Positions 43,654-55,800 of a stretch of DNA of 64,000 bases are shown one piece after another (position 1 is the first letter of the stretch; each line of letters opens with the position of its first letter). Under the pieces are notes generated by a model. That model was given only the letters and a program-made list of their open reading frames with translations, had not been told where the DNA came from and did no database searches. Origin of the DNA: Neospora caninum Liverpool (Eukaryota > Apicomplexa > Conoidasida > Eucoccidiorida > Sarcocystidae); contig NC_018389.1 in the NCBI RefSeq assembly GCF_000208865.1, positions 1,860,001 through 1,924,000 of the forward strand, given 5' to 3'. The translations under genes were made by a program, and so were the position numbers.

Positions 43654-46600
43654 CTTTGCCGAACAAAGGTATCGAGATGAAAACAAATTATTCCGTTTTC
43701 CTGCCAAGAAGACGCCGGGGCAGCGATGGGCCAACCGGCGAGTACGCCGAACGACCACAGATAAGAATAAATCTATGCGTGGTAAAAAACACAAAACACG
43801 TGAAGAGCAGGCCAGGGAATAGGGAAGTGAGAAAGAAGGATTGGCACCTGTTTCTGTAAAAGTGAGGTCAAGTTCGCACGAAGAACACTGCGTTTCGAGT
43901 GCTGCGTTGCCTGACGAGTGGATATCCCAGGCCCTTAAAAGAGAAAACGAACAGAGAACTGTTCCGTGGAGGAGACGAGGACGTGCGGCATCTCTCTCAA
44001 AGCCGAGAACATGTAGAGGAAGCAGATGAACTGAAAATTTTTGACAAGGCGGCCTGAGAAAGCACAAGACGGGGAAAGATAAGACGGCGAGGCAGGCAGA
44101 GCAGGCGGAGCAGTAGACGACCGTGGGGAAACAGCAAGGACACGACTGAGGAGGAAGCGGAAGTGCTGTCTCGCGTTCCACACTGGAGCTTTGGCGACGG
44201 CCGAAAGTTTAAGGTGGTAAGCGAGAAAACGAATTTTGAGATCGCAGACCAACGATCCACCTGAGCAGAGCCAGCTTTGACAAGACCGAAGAACGCGAGA
44301 AGATGAGCAAAAGCGAGGAGTCTCGTGGTTCGACAGTGAAGCGCGAAGATCACACTGGTACCAGGGCAGCAGCAGTTCTCAAAACCCCACCCTTTCCCCT
44401 TGCCTAAAGATTTATGCGTGGTGTGAACTGTGCAGAGGACGGAGCTCAGGACAAGGAAACGCGAGAATCACCTGAACCAAGGCGATTGAGATCAGTTCAA
44501 ACGGTAAAGCGAATAAACCTGCATCGCGTCACCGGCGTTTGTGGTTTTCTGTTCGTAACTGACAGATGGAACACACGAAATGGAGCGCGTGGGCTCGCAG
44601 GCCAACTTTCAAAGACACAGTGCTCTCGAACGAACGGGACGATCAAAACTTCGCCAACCCAAAACGCTCGCGGTTGTGAGGCTATGTTGCCCCGTAGCCC
44701 CGCGGGAGTCCAGCAGCTGTCAAAAGGCCAATGCAATGCAAACAGAAGGGAACTTCGCAAGAAAGGCAAAGCAGAGAAGGCGGCGTTCCGTCGGTGCTGA
44801 GAGCACTCTCTTGGACGGTCCTTCCTAACAAAAGGTTGCTCAATCTGACAAACAAAGGGGAGAGGAGCAGGGAGAAAAGAACAGAGAGACTGGAGAATCA
44901 AACCAAGCGGAAAGCTGGTCAGTTGTTTGTGGATTCTTTCGGAAACGTAGCGCGCAGGAGCAAAAGTCTCTCGTGAACGCTGATTGCGTCGACACGCAAG
45001 AACTGACATGCAGTCGAGCCAACTCACATAACTCGACATATCCCGGGGGGGATCTCTCCACTTTTGAAAGGGGAATGAGCGTCTTTGCAGTTTTCTGTTT
45101 GAGCGAGACGTCGGACCCGGCATTGGAGTCAACAAACGAAACTCCAAGTGTGCTTGTCTATGCACGCAGTCGACAGAGGCAGCCGAAATAGCGCGGATGT
45201 GTTTGGAAACCTTCTGAGGCATTTCGATATCCAGCAAAACGAATACGGCTCCACGACAAATCTCTGAGTTCTTCAGACTGCCGCGAGAGAGGTCAGAGTC
45301 TAGTCCGTTCGCAGCAACGACGGCGCTCGAAATGCCCGGCTTTTTGCAGGCTAGCTGTGTTCAGAATGAGCACAACTCGCAAGAACGCGAATCTTGCGGT
45401 CTGTCGAGGACCGGTAAACGTCACGTCTTTAAACGGAACGCGAAAGCCACGTGTGCACCGCATTTCCAGGGTTGCCACGACCAATGCGCCTTTCCCTCCC
45501 CCAGTGGGGGAGAAGGCAGACAACAGCATTGAAACCCTCAAATCCACGGAAAGGGCAAACGATCGAAAGCTTTCTCCGACGCGTACACTTTCTCGCGCTT
45601 GCTTCTGTAGACTCTGGACGTCTCTCGAAGAAACGCTCCTCGGTTCCTCTGTCCTTTCCCTTCGTGTGGCTGCATGTGTAAAAACGGCGCGCCGTTCCTT
45701 CACGTCAACTTGCCCCAAGAAGAGCACGGAAAACCGGGTAGGCAAAAGGCTGATTGGGGCTGAGGCGTGTATCCGTTTTGCGCCTCGAGAAAAAGTGTGC
45801 CTCAAATCCCTCTCCGCTGACCCTACCCACAAGGGACGTTCGGCGCCGCAGGGTCGGAGCATGTGTTCTTTAGCCGCACAGAGATCTCTACTGAAGGTGT
45901 GCACACAAACCTCTACGCCCACATGAGAAAGAAACTCTCCGCCTGAGGCCGTTTGCCTTTTTCTTTCTACTGGGAGGAAACCAAGAGCGTCTCGGAGAGT
46001 CACGTTTGGGCTCGACACTGCATGCGGTGTCGTGTCGGCTATATGAATGTGTTTCTCCCTTTCCTCGTCAGCCGAGCCTCCATCCCCTCCTTGTTTCCTG
46101 CGGAGCGCTGAGACTAAGAACAGTGCAGAAGTCCTCCCGCATCGCACCGATTTTCAAATTTAAAATACGCGTGACACTCTCTCTCGCACTGCCTCGCTTG
46201 CGTACAGGCCCCCGAAGAGCTCGTGGAGTTTTCCTCTCTTCCCTCCCGGTTCGGCCACTATCCTAACCCGAGACGCGCAGTCCACGTCTACACTCCTAGC
46301 TGCATCCTGCGCCCTTAACGGCAGCTTTCTGTGCTCTGGGCCAACCGCGAAGTGCGACGATTTCTTGCTCGGTGAAACATCGTGAAGAGGGCAAGAGACG
46401 CGGAAAAGCCGAGGAAAGGACTCCAAAGCCTCGACAGGCAAAGACTGAAAAAGAACACTACAAAGAACAGAACGCGCAGTTGGGCGTCTAGGGACGCGTG
46501 TCTTCATTGGAGGTTGCTAGGGAAACAGCCGTCACCAAGCGCATGCAACAAAGAAAGCATAACAACTCGCGAAAACACGAGGCTTCTCTTTCTTACCATT

Positions 46601-47337
46601 TGTGACATAGAAAAACGGCGACCTCGAGAAACGGGAGGAACGGACGGAGGGAACATCGAAAAGAAGAGAATTAGAAAAGTGTCAGAGAAACAGCGACCGA
46701 TACAGGCCTATCCCCCGGTCTGTGCCTAGACGGCGCATGCACACAAATGCGACGTGTGCGCTTTTCACTCTCTTGTGAAACCGGGTTTTGCTCGCGCGTC
46801 CGCCGCCCTCACTTTTCGCTCAAAAGTCCCCGGAAGAAAACCGTAGAAGGGGGCATCCTGCGAGACGAAACGCGTGCACTGTCCCGCCCCAATCCCAGGT
46901 GCACAGATGCACAGAAAAAACATGCAGTGTGCATTTTTCTTCGTCACACACACGCACGCACAAAAGACACAACCTCCTCTACGCAGACGCGCCTCGGTAG
47001 ACGCACGACACCCAGGCTGGAACAAAAACCTCTGTGCACATATATATACCACGTATGCATCAGCATATAAATACACATCTGCATATAGATAGAGATATAG
47101 AGATATATGACATAGTATATATGGGGGAACGCCTGCGACTTGTTTCCCTGATGAACGAAAAGTAGAAGATTGTCTTTCTTAAAAAACGCGGAAAAGGAAG
47201 ACAACGAAGGTGGCCGTGGAGCCACGGAAGGGTGTGGGGAAAGCACACGCACAGTGTCTGTAAGGCTTCTCTGATTAGCATGGATCAAACGGGAAAGCGA
47301 TTTTCCGAGACTTTCGGCCACTGCAGCAACGTTTGGC
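43654..47337. promoter_or_regulatory. Intergenic region between the kleisin-like gene and LUC7L3
   Basis: Both genes run on minus, so this should hold the LUC7L3 3' UTR and the kleisin promoter. It is long (3.7 kb) and has overlapping open frames (plus 45357-45926, minus 45293-46147, minus 44497-45237). None shows conserved sequence or a clear splice pattern, so I annotate no gene, though a small one could be hidden. 47040-47120 has TATA and GATA-like microsatellite. Confidence 0.45.
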
Positions 47338-49208
47338 TTATGCCGCATCGACAGCCGCGTGCGCCTCTGTTTTCCCATATCCGTTTTTCTCCTCTTTCTC
47401 AGGTGTCTCGTCTCTTCGTCCTCTCTTGTCTTCTTCGCGCGATTCTTCGGGAGACAGGCGCCGCGACGGCAAGTCTTCTCGGCCGCTTTCTTCTTTCCGG
47501 GAGTCGTCCTTCGGTTTGCCGTGGCAGTGGGACGCGTACTCGCTCTCTCGCCTCTCTCGCGCCTCTCTCTCTTTCTCTTCGTACCTCCGCCTCTTGGTCT
47601 CCCTGTCTCGCTCCCCTCCAACTTCCCCCTCTTCCTCGTGGCGCTCGCCACTCCGACTCTGGCGCGAATGCCGGCTTCGCTGTCGCTCTCTCTCGTCTCT
47701 TTCCCCCCTCTCTCCCCGCTCTCCTCTCTCGTCCTCGCGTTCGTCTCCACCCCTGTATCGTCTGTGACTCTCGCGACTTCGTTCGGCGTCTCTGTCTCGT
47801 CTCTCGTCTCCGTCATCCCTGTATCGTCTGTAGCTCTCGCGACTCCGCTCCGAGCCTCTTCGCGCCTCGTCCTCTCTGTCCCTCCGGTCCCAGGAGCGTC
47901 GGTCATCTCTGCCCCGAGAGTCTCCGTAGCCGCGGCGCCTCCCGTCGCTCGGGTAGTCTCGCCCACGGAATCTGCCTTCGCGGTCAAGTTCTCTGTCTCT
48001 CTCGCCGTACCGCCCCCGCGAGTGCTCGTCTCCGCCCCGGCGACTGTACGCAGACCTCCCATCCCGTCCATAAGCCGAGGCGAACGGGCGGCTGTGCCCG
48101 TCGTAGTATCTGCTGCCACGCTCTCCAGTGCCCAGAGGCTCTCGCCGCCTGCGCTCGTCTTCCTCGTCTCTGCCCCGACCTCGGTAAAAATGCTCCCCGT
48201 GGCGACTGGCGTCCTCTTGGAAGGCCCCGCGATCGCGGCTGAGCGGCGAGCGGCCTCGATAGCTCTCGCCTCTTCGGCGCTCGTCGCCGCGCGACCGCTC
48301 TGTGCTGTTGACGTTCCCGCTCGACGCGCCTCGCCGGCTTCCGGGCAAACCGCGACTGAGCACTGCCTCTCTCTCCCGTTCGGTCTCCACCAGCTTCGCC
48401 AGAGAAGAGCGAATCTTCTCGAAGCCCCGGTGCTGTTTGCCGCTCGCGTGACTCTCGTACCGACACAACGCGTCGCCCGCACTCTGCAACGCCCCGCAAA
48501 CTGCGCACACCTGCAAGCGGCAAGAAAAACGCAAAAACACAACAAGGTAAAGAAGAAAGAAAAGCCCAGAGAAGAAAAAACTGTCGGCAGAAAAGAAAGA
48601 GAGGCAAATGTAGAGCAGAGAAGAAACAAAGGCATATATACGAATGATAAAGACAAAAAGTAGAGAAGAAAACACAAAGGTAGAGAGGACAAAAATGGAA
48701 GAAAGGAAAGAAAAAACATTTCGGAAACGACCAGTCGCAAGATCGGCAAGTTAACGGGGCTCCCGGTGCCTGGAGGGGTCTGAAGCCTGTGGATAGACCT
48801 TCGCCGAAGAACTGCCTCAACTGTATGGCGAGTTACCAGGAATTACCGAGACAGAACAGACAAAAAACGCCGCGGGAATAACCCACCTCTCCCCATCTAC
48901 ATAGGCGGGCATGGATACACACGCAGAGTTATACTTCGACACCTCTTTGCATTTTTATATTCATTTAACTGCACACGAAATCTCTCTTGTGCATTTGCAT
49001 ATCGTTCGCATGCCACCTCCAAGTGCGAAACAAACACACGCATGTCGAACAAGAGTCATCACGACCGCATGCATATTACATGTCTACATTTATACAGGTC
49101 GACGGGATTACTTGGACGCAGGTACTTCTATAATGCATATATATATATACGTAAGCGAATGAGCATTGAAACACGGATACACAAGTGGATACGAAAAGAG
49201 TGTGAGAC

Positions 49209-49248
<40 letters not shown>

Positions 49249-49548
49249 CATATACCGACAGACAGCGGGTGATTTGCACAGAGGGTATGGCGCAAGCACC
49301 AAATGGTGAGACAGTTGTTTTCCATGCTTACTCGGAGCTGGCTTTCGCGAATCGTGGCGATGTCTGCATGCGGATTCTTCAAGCGTTGAACTTCGCGTTG
49401 CAACAGAGCAACTTCCTCGTTCAGCTTCTCCGCCACATCAATCTCACCCTAAAAAAACACAGAAACACTAACAAGCACATGAGCCAAGTTGCTCAAACCA
49501 CGATCATGGATTTACAGTCACACTTAGCAGGCCTTTGCAGATCCACAA

Positions 49549-49579
<31 letters not shown>

Positions 49580-52500
49580 CATGTGCTTCTCGAGACACGG
49601 AGCAACTCGTTTTTCTCCGTGACGTCAATGTTACAAACTTGTTTTTATGCTGCAAGCGCGGATTGCGCGGCAACCGACCCGTGAAAATACGCAGTTGTCG
49701 CTCGTAACTACAGACTTAACTTCTCCGCATGCGCAGAAACGCTGTCAAGCATACACTCAAATCGGATGTACGGGCACACATCTTCTGTTCACACCTAAAA
49801 CGTGTGTCTAGACAGGCCGTGTGACTGAGAGCACAACTGTCTTCACCAAAGGGCATCTTCGCCATAACTCCCTTTCCCCTCTCACTCTGTACCGACATAT
49901 CTACGCCTACCTGACGATCTACACCTGCCTCCAAAAACAGATAATCTTAAAATATACATACACGTATTTCTACAGATGCACATGTACAAAAAACTGTATA
50001 CTACACATGTTAATCTATACGTAGACAAGGGCGCGGGACAATGTGTACGACGTGTATCTACCGAACATTGCATGCGTTTGCAAGATGCACATCTGATTCC
50101 TGGCGGGGCTTCCTTCGCTGTGACTGACTGGTTTCTTCTCTGTCTTGAAAATAGAGAAATCCTACCTTCGCTCCCGCTTCATCTTGTTTCTTCAACAGCT
50201 CGGAAATCTTAGCATTGACGGCGTTGACCCTGAAAAAACAGAATACAGACGCAACGCATCTCTTTTCTCCCCATGCCAATACACAAACCAAATTATGCGT
50301 GCAAACACACACAAACACCAACAGGAACATTTAAAATCAAAATACACATTCTGACATACCTATATATATATACATGTATAAATATACATTCATATGCACA
50401 TATACATGGATATTTACATATATGCATATATATATATATATACATACATACATACATATACGTCGGGCGCGACACGAGGGAGCCAAAAAAAGCCTAGCAC
50501 AGGAAGACACAAGCAAAGTACGTGACAATGTGTAATGCGTCACCTCTGCATGCGCCACATCTGTCCCTTCCCTTGCGTGACGTTGTCGGGGCTGCATGCA
50601 TTCGAGTGTATCTACACCGGGTGCACCCTCGATGCTGCGTTTCCCGAAATGTGACTCCTGTCCGCCGTAGACGAGAACAGAGCGCAGAACCGGAGTCTCT
50701 CAGGAAGGGGACCAAAAACGGCATTCACAGACAGACGGTCGAAAAGAGAAACGCGAGAAACGAGGAGGGTGCTATGGCGGGAGGCAAAAGCAAAAACAAA
50801 GAGGGCGCTCTCACTTTTCCGCCGTATCCTTGTCGAGCTCGGTAGCGGTGTTGTTGGCGTCGATGCGTTGCTGGACTTTCTTTATGCGACTTTCCATTTG
50901 GTCGACTAGCCGCTTCAAAAACTCTGGGCACATTTCACCGGGAAGGAAACACAGAGTGTCCAGAAGAAGCATGCACCGATGAACAAATCGACGTACACAT
51001 CTACACATATGTAGATACATCTTCTACGTCACCCCTCTGCATGAAGTCCTTTTTGCGGATGCGGGCTTGACGCGTAGTCGCAAGCGTACATACATTTGCA
51101 TGAATATACGTACGCATTTATTCTCTAACCTAAACCCTACATGTACGCATACATATATATCTATACAGAGAGAGACAGAGAGAAAAACGTGTGGCATGGG
51201 CGCACATGCAGAGGACTGTACAGCACCATTCTACGTGCGGGTATCTGTATTCCGAGAACTTTTACTTCTGCTGACTTTCTAAATGGGCATAAACACAGCG
51301 ACACAGATAGCACGCATGCAAAAAGCAGACAAGCAACGCAGAAGAAAAACCCGATACACACATGCGCATGCCACCCATAAACATAAAATAAGGACCCGAT
51401 GTACTACCTTTACAAACGGATGCCAATACACAAATATATATACATATATATATGTATGTATATATGAATGTATATGTAGATGTATATCTGTTATGCCGGC
51501 GTTTAAAACTATGCACAAATGCAATTCTATGCCTGAGCCACGAAGTGTGAGAGATGAAACGAACCTCCGTCGCCCCCTCGCTTTTCTCCCCTAGCGTTTC
51601 AGGCGACCGGCATCTGTCCCTCTCTGTAAAAAGGCCCTTGCAAGCTTCCAAATTTAGAGGAAAGCGTACTCATAAATTCCTGTTCGTACATCGCCTTGTA
51701 GTACTCGTGGTTCTCATCCTTCTCGAACGCCTCCTTCAAGTCTGGGCGATGCTCTTTCGGGCACCTGAGAAACAGTGATCTACGCGACACATGCCTCCTA
51801 TGCTGCTCGCCCGCGTCATACGCCGACTGAAACCTATCTGCATAAATGACTATATATATATATATATATATATACGTAAATCTGTACAAATAAGCCTACA
51901 CGGATATGGGTATATATATGCATATATAGGCAAAAAAGCACAAATGCGTATGTAACCATACCTGAACGTATGTGTATATCAACACACATACGCATATACA
52001 CACGAGTACACGTTTATAAAAATTGAATCATATAGATACCTATATCTATATACCTGCATATACACACCAATAGATATATATATGTATGTATTTGTGCATG
52101 TGCGTATGAGAGCCGCGCGTGCACACGTACGGTCCTAGGTCGCTGCGAGTGTTGGGGAAGAGCTCGTGCGGGCAGTAGTCGAGCAAGAAGAACTTGCACA
52201 CCTGTACAAAAGGATTGCAGGAAGTCGCGGAAAATCATAAAAAAGTGAGGCGTTTGTGTCTCGTCCCTGATACGGCTGAAAGACGAAGTCCCCCTAGTTG
52301 GCGCGCAGAGACTTCTACGAAAAGCGGGATCCACGACACACGAGCTGATAAACAAGAACAGACACGTGCATACACGCGGCAGTGCGCACTACAAGTGGTT
52401 TATGCATGCGTTATATACTTAACTTGGCCTTTCCACATGAAGACACAGAAAAGTTTGATTTGCCTCCAAACAGCCTCTGTTGAAATGTTGGTCTCACCAC

Positions 52501-52836
52501 GACCGATCACCATTTCCAACAAATAACCGATATAACCAGGTCTGCATGTATATCAGCAGATGGATGTACGTCACTGAAAATCTATTTGTACGTATAAATG
52601 CATGTGAGATTATATATGCACACACTTGCGGCTATGTATCATGTGCAGATATACATTTGTGTACATATATTTCACGACATATACAGAAAGCGAGATGAGG
52701 GATGAAAATTCGTTTCGGTCCCACTGTTCTGTTCGGCGTATGCGAGCCTCCTCACTTCATCGTCTTTGAAAGAATAATCGCCTTTCTTGTTCTTCCCGTA
52801 CTCGTTGCGGTCACGTCCCATGAGGCAGTCGAGCAT
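47338..52836 (-). CDS. LUC7L3: LUC7-like protein (LUC7L3 type), U1 snRNP splicing factor
   Basis: LUC7 proteins join U1 snRNP and help choose 5' splice sites. Exons: complement(52756..52836), (52131..52201), (51670..51764), (50815..50923), (50166..50229), (49332..49448), (47338..48510); 569 residues, phases agree. LMGRDRNEYGKNKKGDYSF opens the protein. Zinc finger 1 is CCCH (Cys29, Cys37, Cys52, His56) within NTRSDLGPCPKEH, the LUC7L3 signature. A coiled coil follows over exons 5-7 (LVDQMESRIKKVQQRI ... VAEKLNEEVALLQREVQRLK). Zinc finger 2 is C2H2 (Cys181, Cys184, His200, His206; GKQHRGFEKIR). The last exon adds a 350-residue Arg/Asp/Glu/Ser-rich tail. The start is uncertain: exon 1 opens with CGATG after the acceptor at 52839, so an upstream exon may add a few residues. 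The ATG at 52836 aligns about six residues into human LUC7L3. Confidence 0.94.
49208..49243. repeat. (TA)n microsatellite
   Basis: TA tract in the last intron of LUC7L3 (48511-49331). Confidence 0.95.
49553..49580. repeat. (TA)n microsatellite
   Basis: TA tract in a LUC7L3 intron (49449-50165). Confidence 0.95.
51129..51139. repeat. Short telomere-like CCTAAACCCTA
   Basis: One and a half CCCTAAA-type units (in TAACCTAAACCCTAC) in a LUC7L3 intron (50924-51669). Confidence 0.8.
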
Positions 52837-52838
52837 CG

Positions 52839-55800
52839 CTAAAAAAAGACAAGATTTCAGGCATTGTAAGCAAAATGAAAAAACAAAACCAGAAATGCAA
52901 GAAGGCTCGCAACATCTCCCTTCTTGCCTTTGCGTAGGGAGTGTGCACGAGGAATCTGCCGCAATGTTCTACACAGTGCAGCACCCGAAACGCATGCGTG
53001 CATGCACCAGACTGCACGCACTTTAGCAGGGAAAAAAACGGGGAAAAAGACAGAACGAGGCAAGAGGACCTAACCGACCCACACAGCCCCGGGAAGAGAC
53101 ACTCAACACACAGAGAGATCTACATATCTTACACACAGAAAACCCAAGAAACGCAGAGAGGCCGCAATCTTACGCTCAATATATGTATACATAAGTAGAG
53201 AAACATATGCATGCACTCCTCGCAAAATCTACGATCACATAGATTTATGTATGCATAAAGTTATAGATTTACATGTGTATTGATAGCTACAGATATGTGT
53301 GTGCACACATACAGATATACATATTTACATATATATACACACATATACGTGTATATATATATATATATGTATACATGTGTGGAGTCGAGTGATTTGGCTC
53401 CTTCGATTTAAGAAAGACACCGCGGAACAGGCAGAGTTGCAGAGATGGATGGGACGGGAGATGCCTGAAGTGAGTGCAGAGAGTAGAGGCGAGTTTGGAG
53501 GTGTGCGCCACGTGGGGTGTAGGTACGGCTGGCTACTTTTGACCCGCGTGTATGCACAGGTGAGACGCGTGACTCGATCGGGACACTGGACGTTTCTGAG
53601 CTCGGGGGGAAAAACAAAGAGGGACAGAGAGGCGAAAAAAACTGCGGGCTCTGAGAAGCGAAATGCTTTTCGGAAGAATCTCCTCAGCTGTGCTGCTCCT
53701 CGGCCCAGACAGCCCAGAGAGAGCCGGCGACGTTGTCTCCACGGCACGCGAGAAACGCGACCGTGTCGCCCAGAAACGACGGCCAAAGCAGGAAGAAATA
53801 CGAACAAACCCACGGGCACTTGAAGAGCGAAAACCACTCAACAGACATGGCACCTGCATACCTCTACATATATATATCTATACATATATATATATATTGT
53901 ATGCGTAGATATTGATACAGTTATGTAGAGAGAAACATGCAGAGATAAGACCATGTACAGATATGTGTATCTGTGGGGAAGGAAGGGGGCAACTCGAAAA
54001 AACTGGAGATATGGAAGTACCTCGAATGACGCGCAACTTGATCCAGATGCATGATAGGCAAGAAAGGATCCATCGTCCCTAAAACAAGACGTGCAAGGCT
54101 CCGGTCCGTGCGCTGTACATACACCCGACGCCGTGAAGCACAGGTACCACCTAACTGCGACCTTCGTTCCTTTATGGGTGTAAAGTTTCTATCTTTTCAC
54201 GCGGGGCACACTCCCACACGACTGCTTAGAACCACCTCTCTCTGTTATCTCTCCCGTCTCTCCCTGCGCTCGTCATTGTCTCTTTGTCCTTCGTGTCTCG
54301 ATCCCCCTCCGGGACACCAGTAAAGATGAAACCCGAAACACACACACACACACACGCATACCTATGCACAATAAAGGACTGCCGCACAAGCAGAAATACA
54401 CCACTACACAGACATTTACTCCTATACACACGCACATATACATGCATTTATCTTCATATGCATATATATATATATATATGCATGTATACTGGTACATAAG
54501 GATGCCCACTGGGTTACGAACAACGGAAGAAGAAGGAGACCGCGGAGGCAATCTTGCTCTTACGTGGTCTTCCTCTTCTCACCTTTGTTGCAACGCCCTT
54601 GCTCCGTCATATCTTATCTCTCCGTTCGAAAAAAAATGTATCTTTGAAAGTGCCGACATCAGGCTTTCAAACCCGTCAGGTGTTCGTTTGTCGCTGTCCA
54701 TCTGTCACGTTCCTTAGCATCCACCACCGCGAATTTGGGAAGCTCTCTGTTCTCTGTGTAAGTCTAGCTTCATGCTTACCTCGCATTTCATCCATGGCTG
54801 CTTCTCTCACCGCCGAAAAGGAAACCAAGTTCCAGGGAGACGCCCGAAGTCTCCTCTCAATGCGCAAAACTATTCCTCGCCTGTGTCTCACCAGAGGCGT
54901 CTCTTTCCTCTTCTTGTTCGTCGTCCTGTCCTTGTTCTCGCTTCGCAGCCCCAAAAGAGTAACTCCCGTCCTCCTCACAGAGTTGTGACGACGAAGTCAG
55001 AAACGTAAGAGGCGTAGCGACGAAGACAAACAAATCGCTGTAGACCTATACATACATGTATACATGTGTACTCGGGTGTATCTACACCGCAAAAAGGAAC
55101 TCTCACATGCCCCTATATAAGAGTGTGTCGAGTGTATCCCAGAAAGCGGAAAAGCCTCGACAGAATCGCCAAGCGGCTCAAATGTGCGCAGGAAACGAAT
55201 ACAAAAACCTCATGCAAGCGCGCATGCACAGAAAGAGGAACATAAACTTTCATGGAGAGATGCAAATATAGCTGGAGAAGTCCGAGTGCATTTATACGAG
55301 TCGGCGTGTCTTGTTCAGGTGCGCTGAGCGACGAAAGAAAGCAGAGAGAGGCGCTCTGCCACGCTCACGTCGAGGGGGAAGGAAAAGATAAGCGAGAGTC
55401 CCTCTCTCGTGTGCTTGGCGACTTCCAGAACTTCTGTGGAGGGTGCACACTGGTCCGAAGAGGGGAAGAAAAAAAGGAGAACGGACGCGGGGTCGCCTTC
55501 TCACGAAAGGGTTCGTCTTTGGTGGGCGCAGCTGCCGTCTTGCACTTGAAAACGAGAAAAAGCGCTGTCGAGAACCGAGAACAGCTGAAAAAGAACGGAA
55601 AAGAACGCGGAGATATGACGATTTGACCGGTTTGCCGTCGTCACCTCGAAAATTTTCGAAGCAACTCTCGGGTTCATAACCGCCTTCTCTTTCTCTTCAC
55701 TGCTCCTGTCGAAACAGAGACACCGGCGAGCAGAGGGGAAAGAACGAGACGACGGGGATTTGTGGTGCGTTTCGCTGCAAGGCTCCGAAGAGGGGTGAGG

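Noticed and set aside
47359..48663. 434-codon plus-strand frame across the last exon of LUC7L3
   Set aside because: It is the shadow of the Arg/Asp/Glu-rich tail. The minus-strand frame has the zinc finger and splices in phase.
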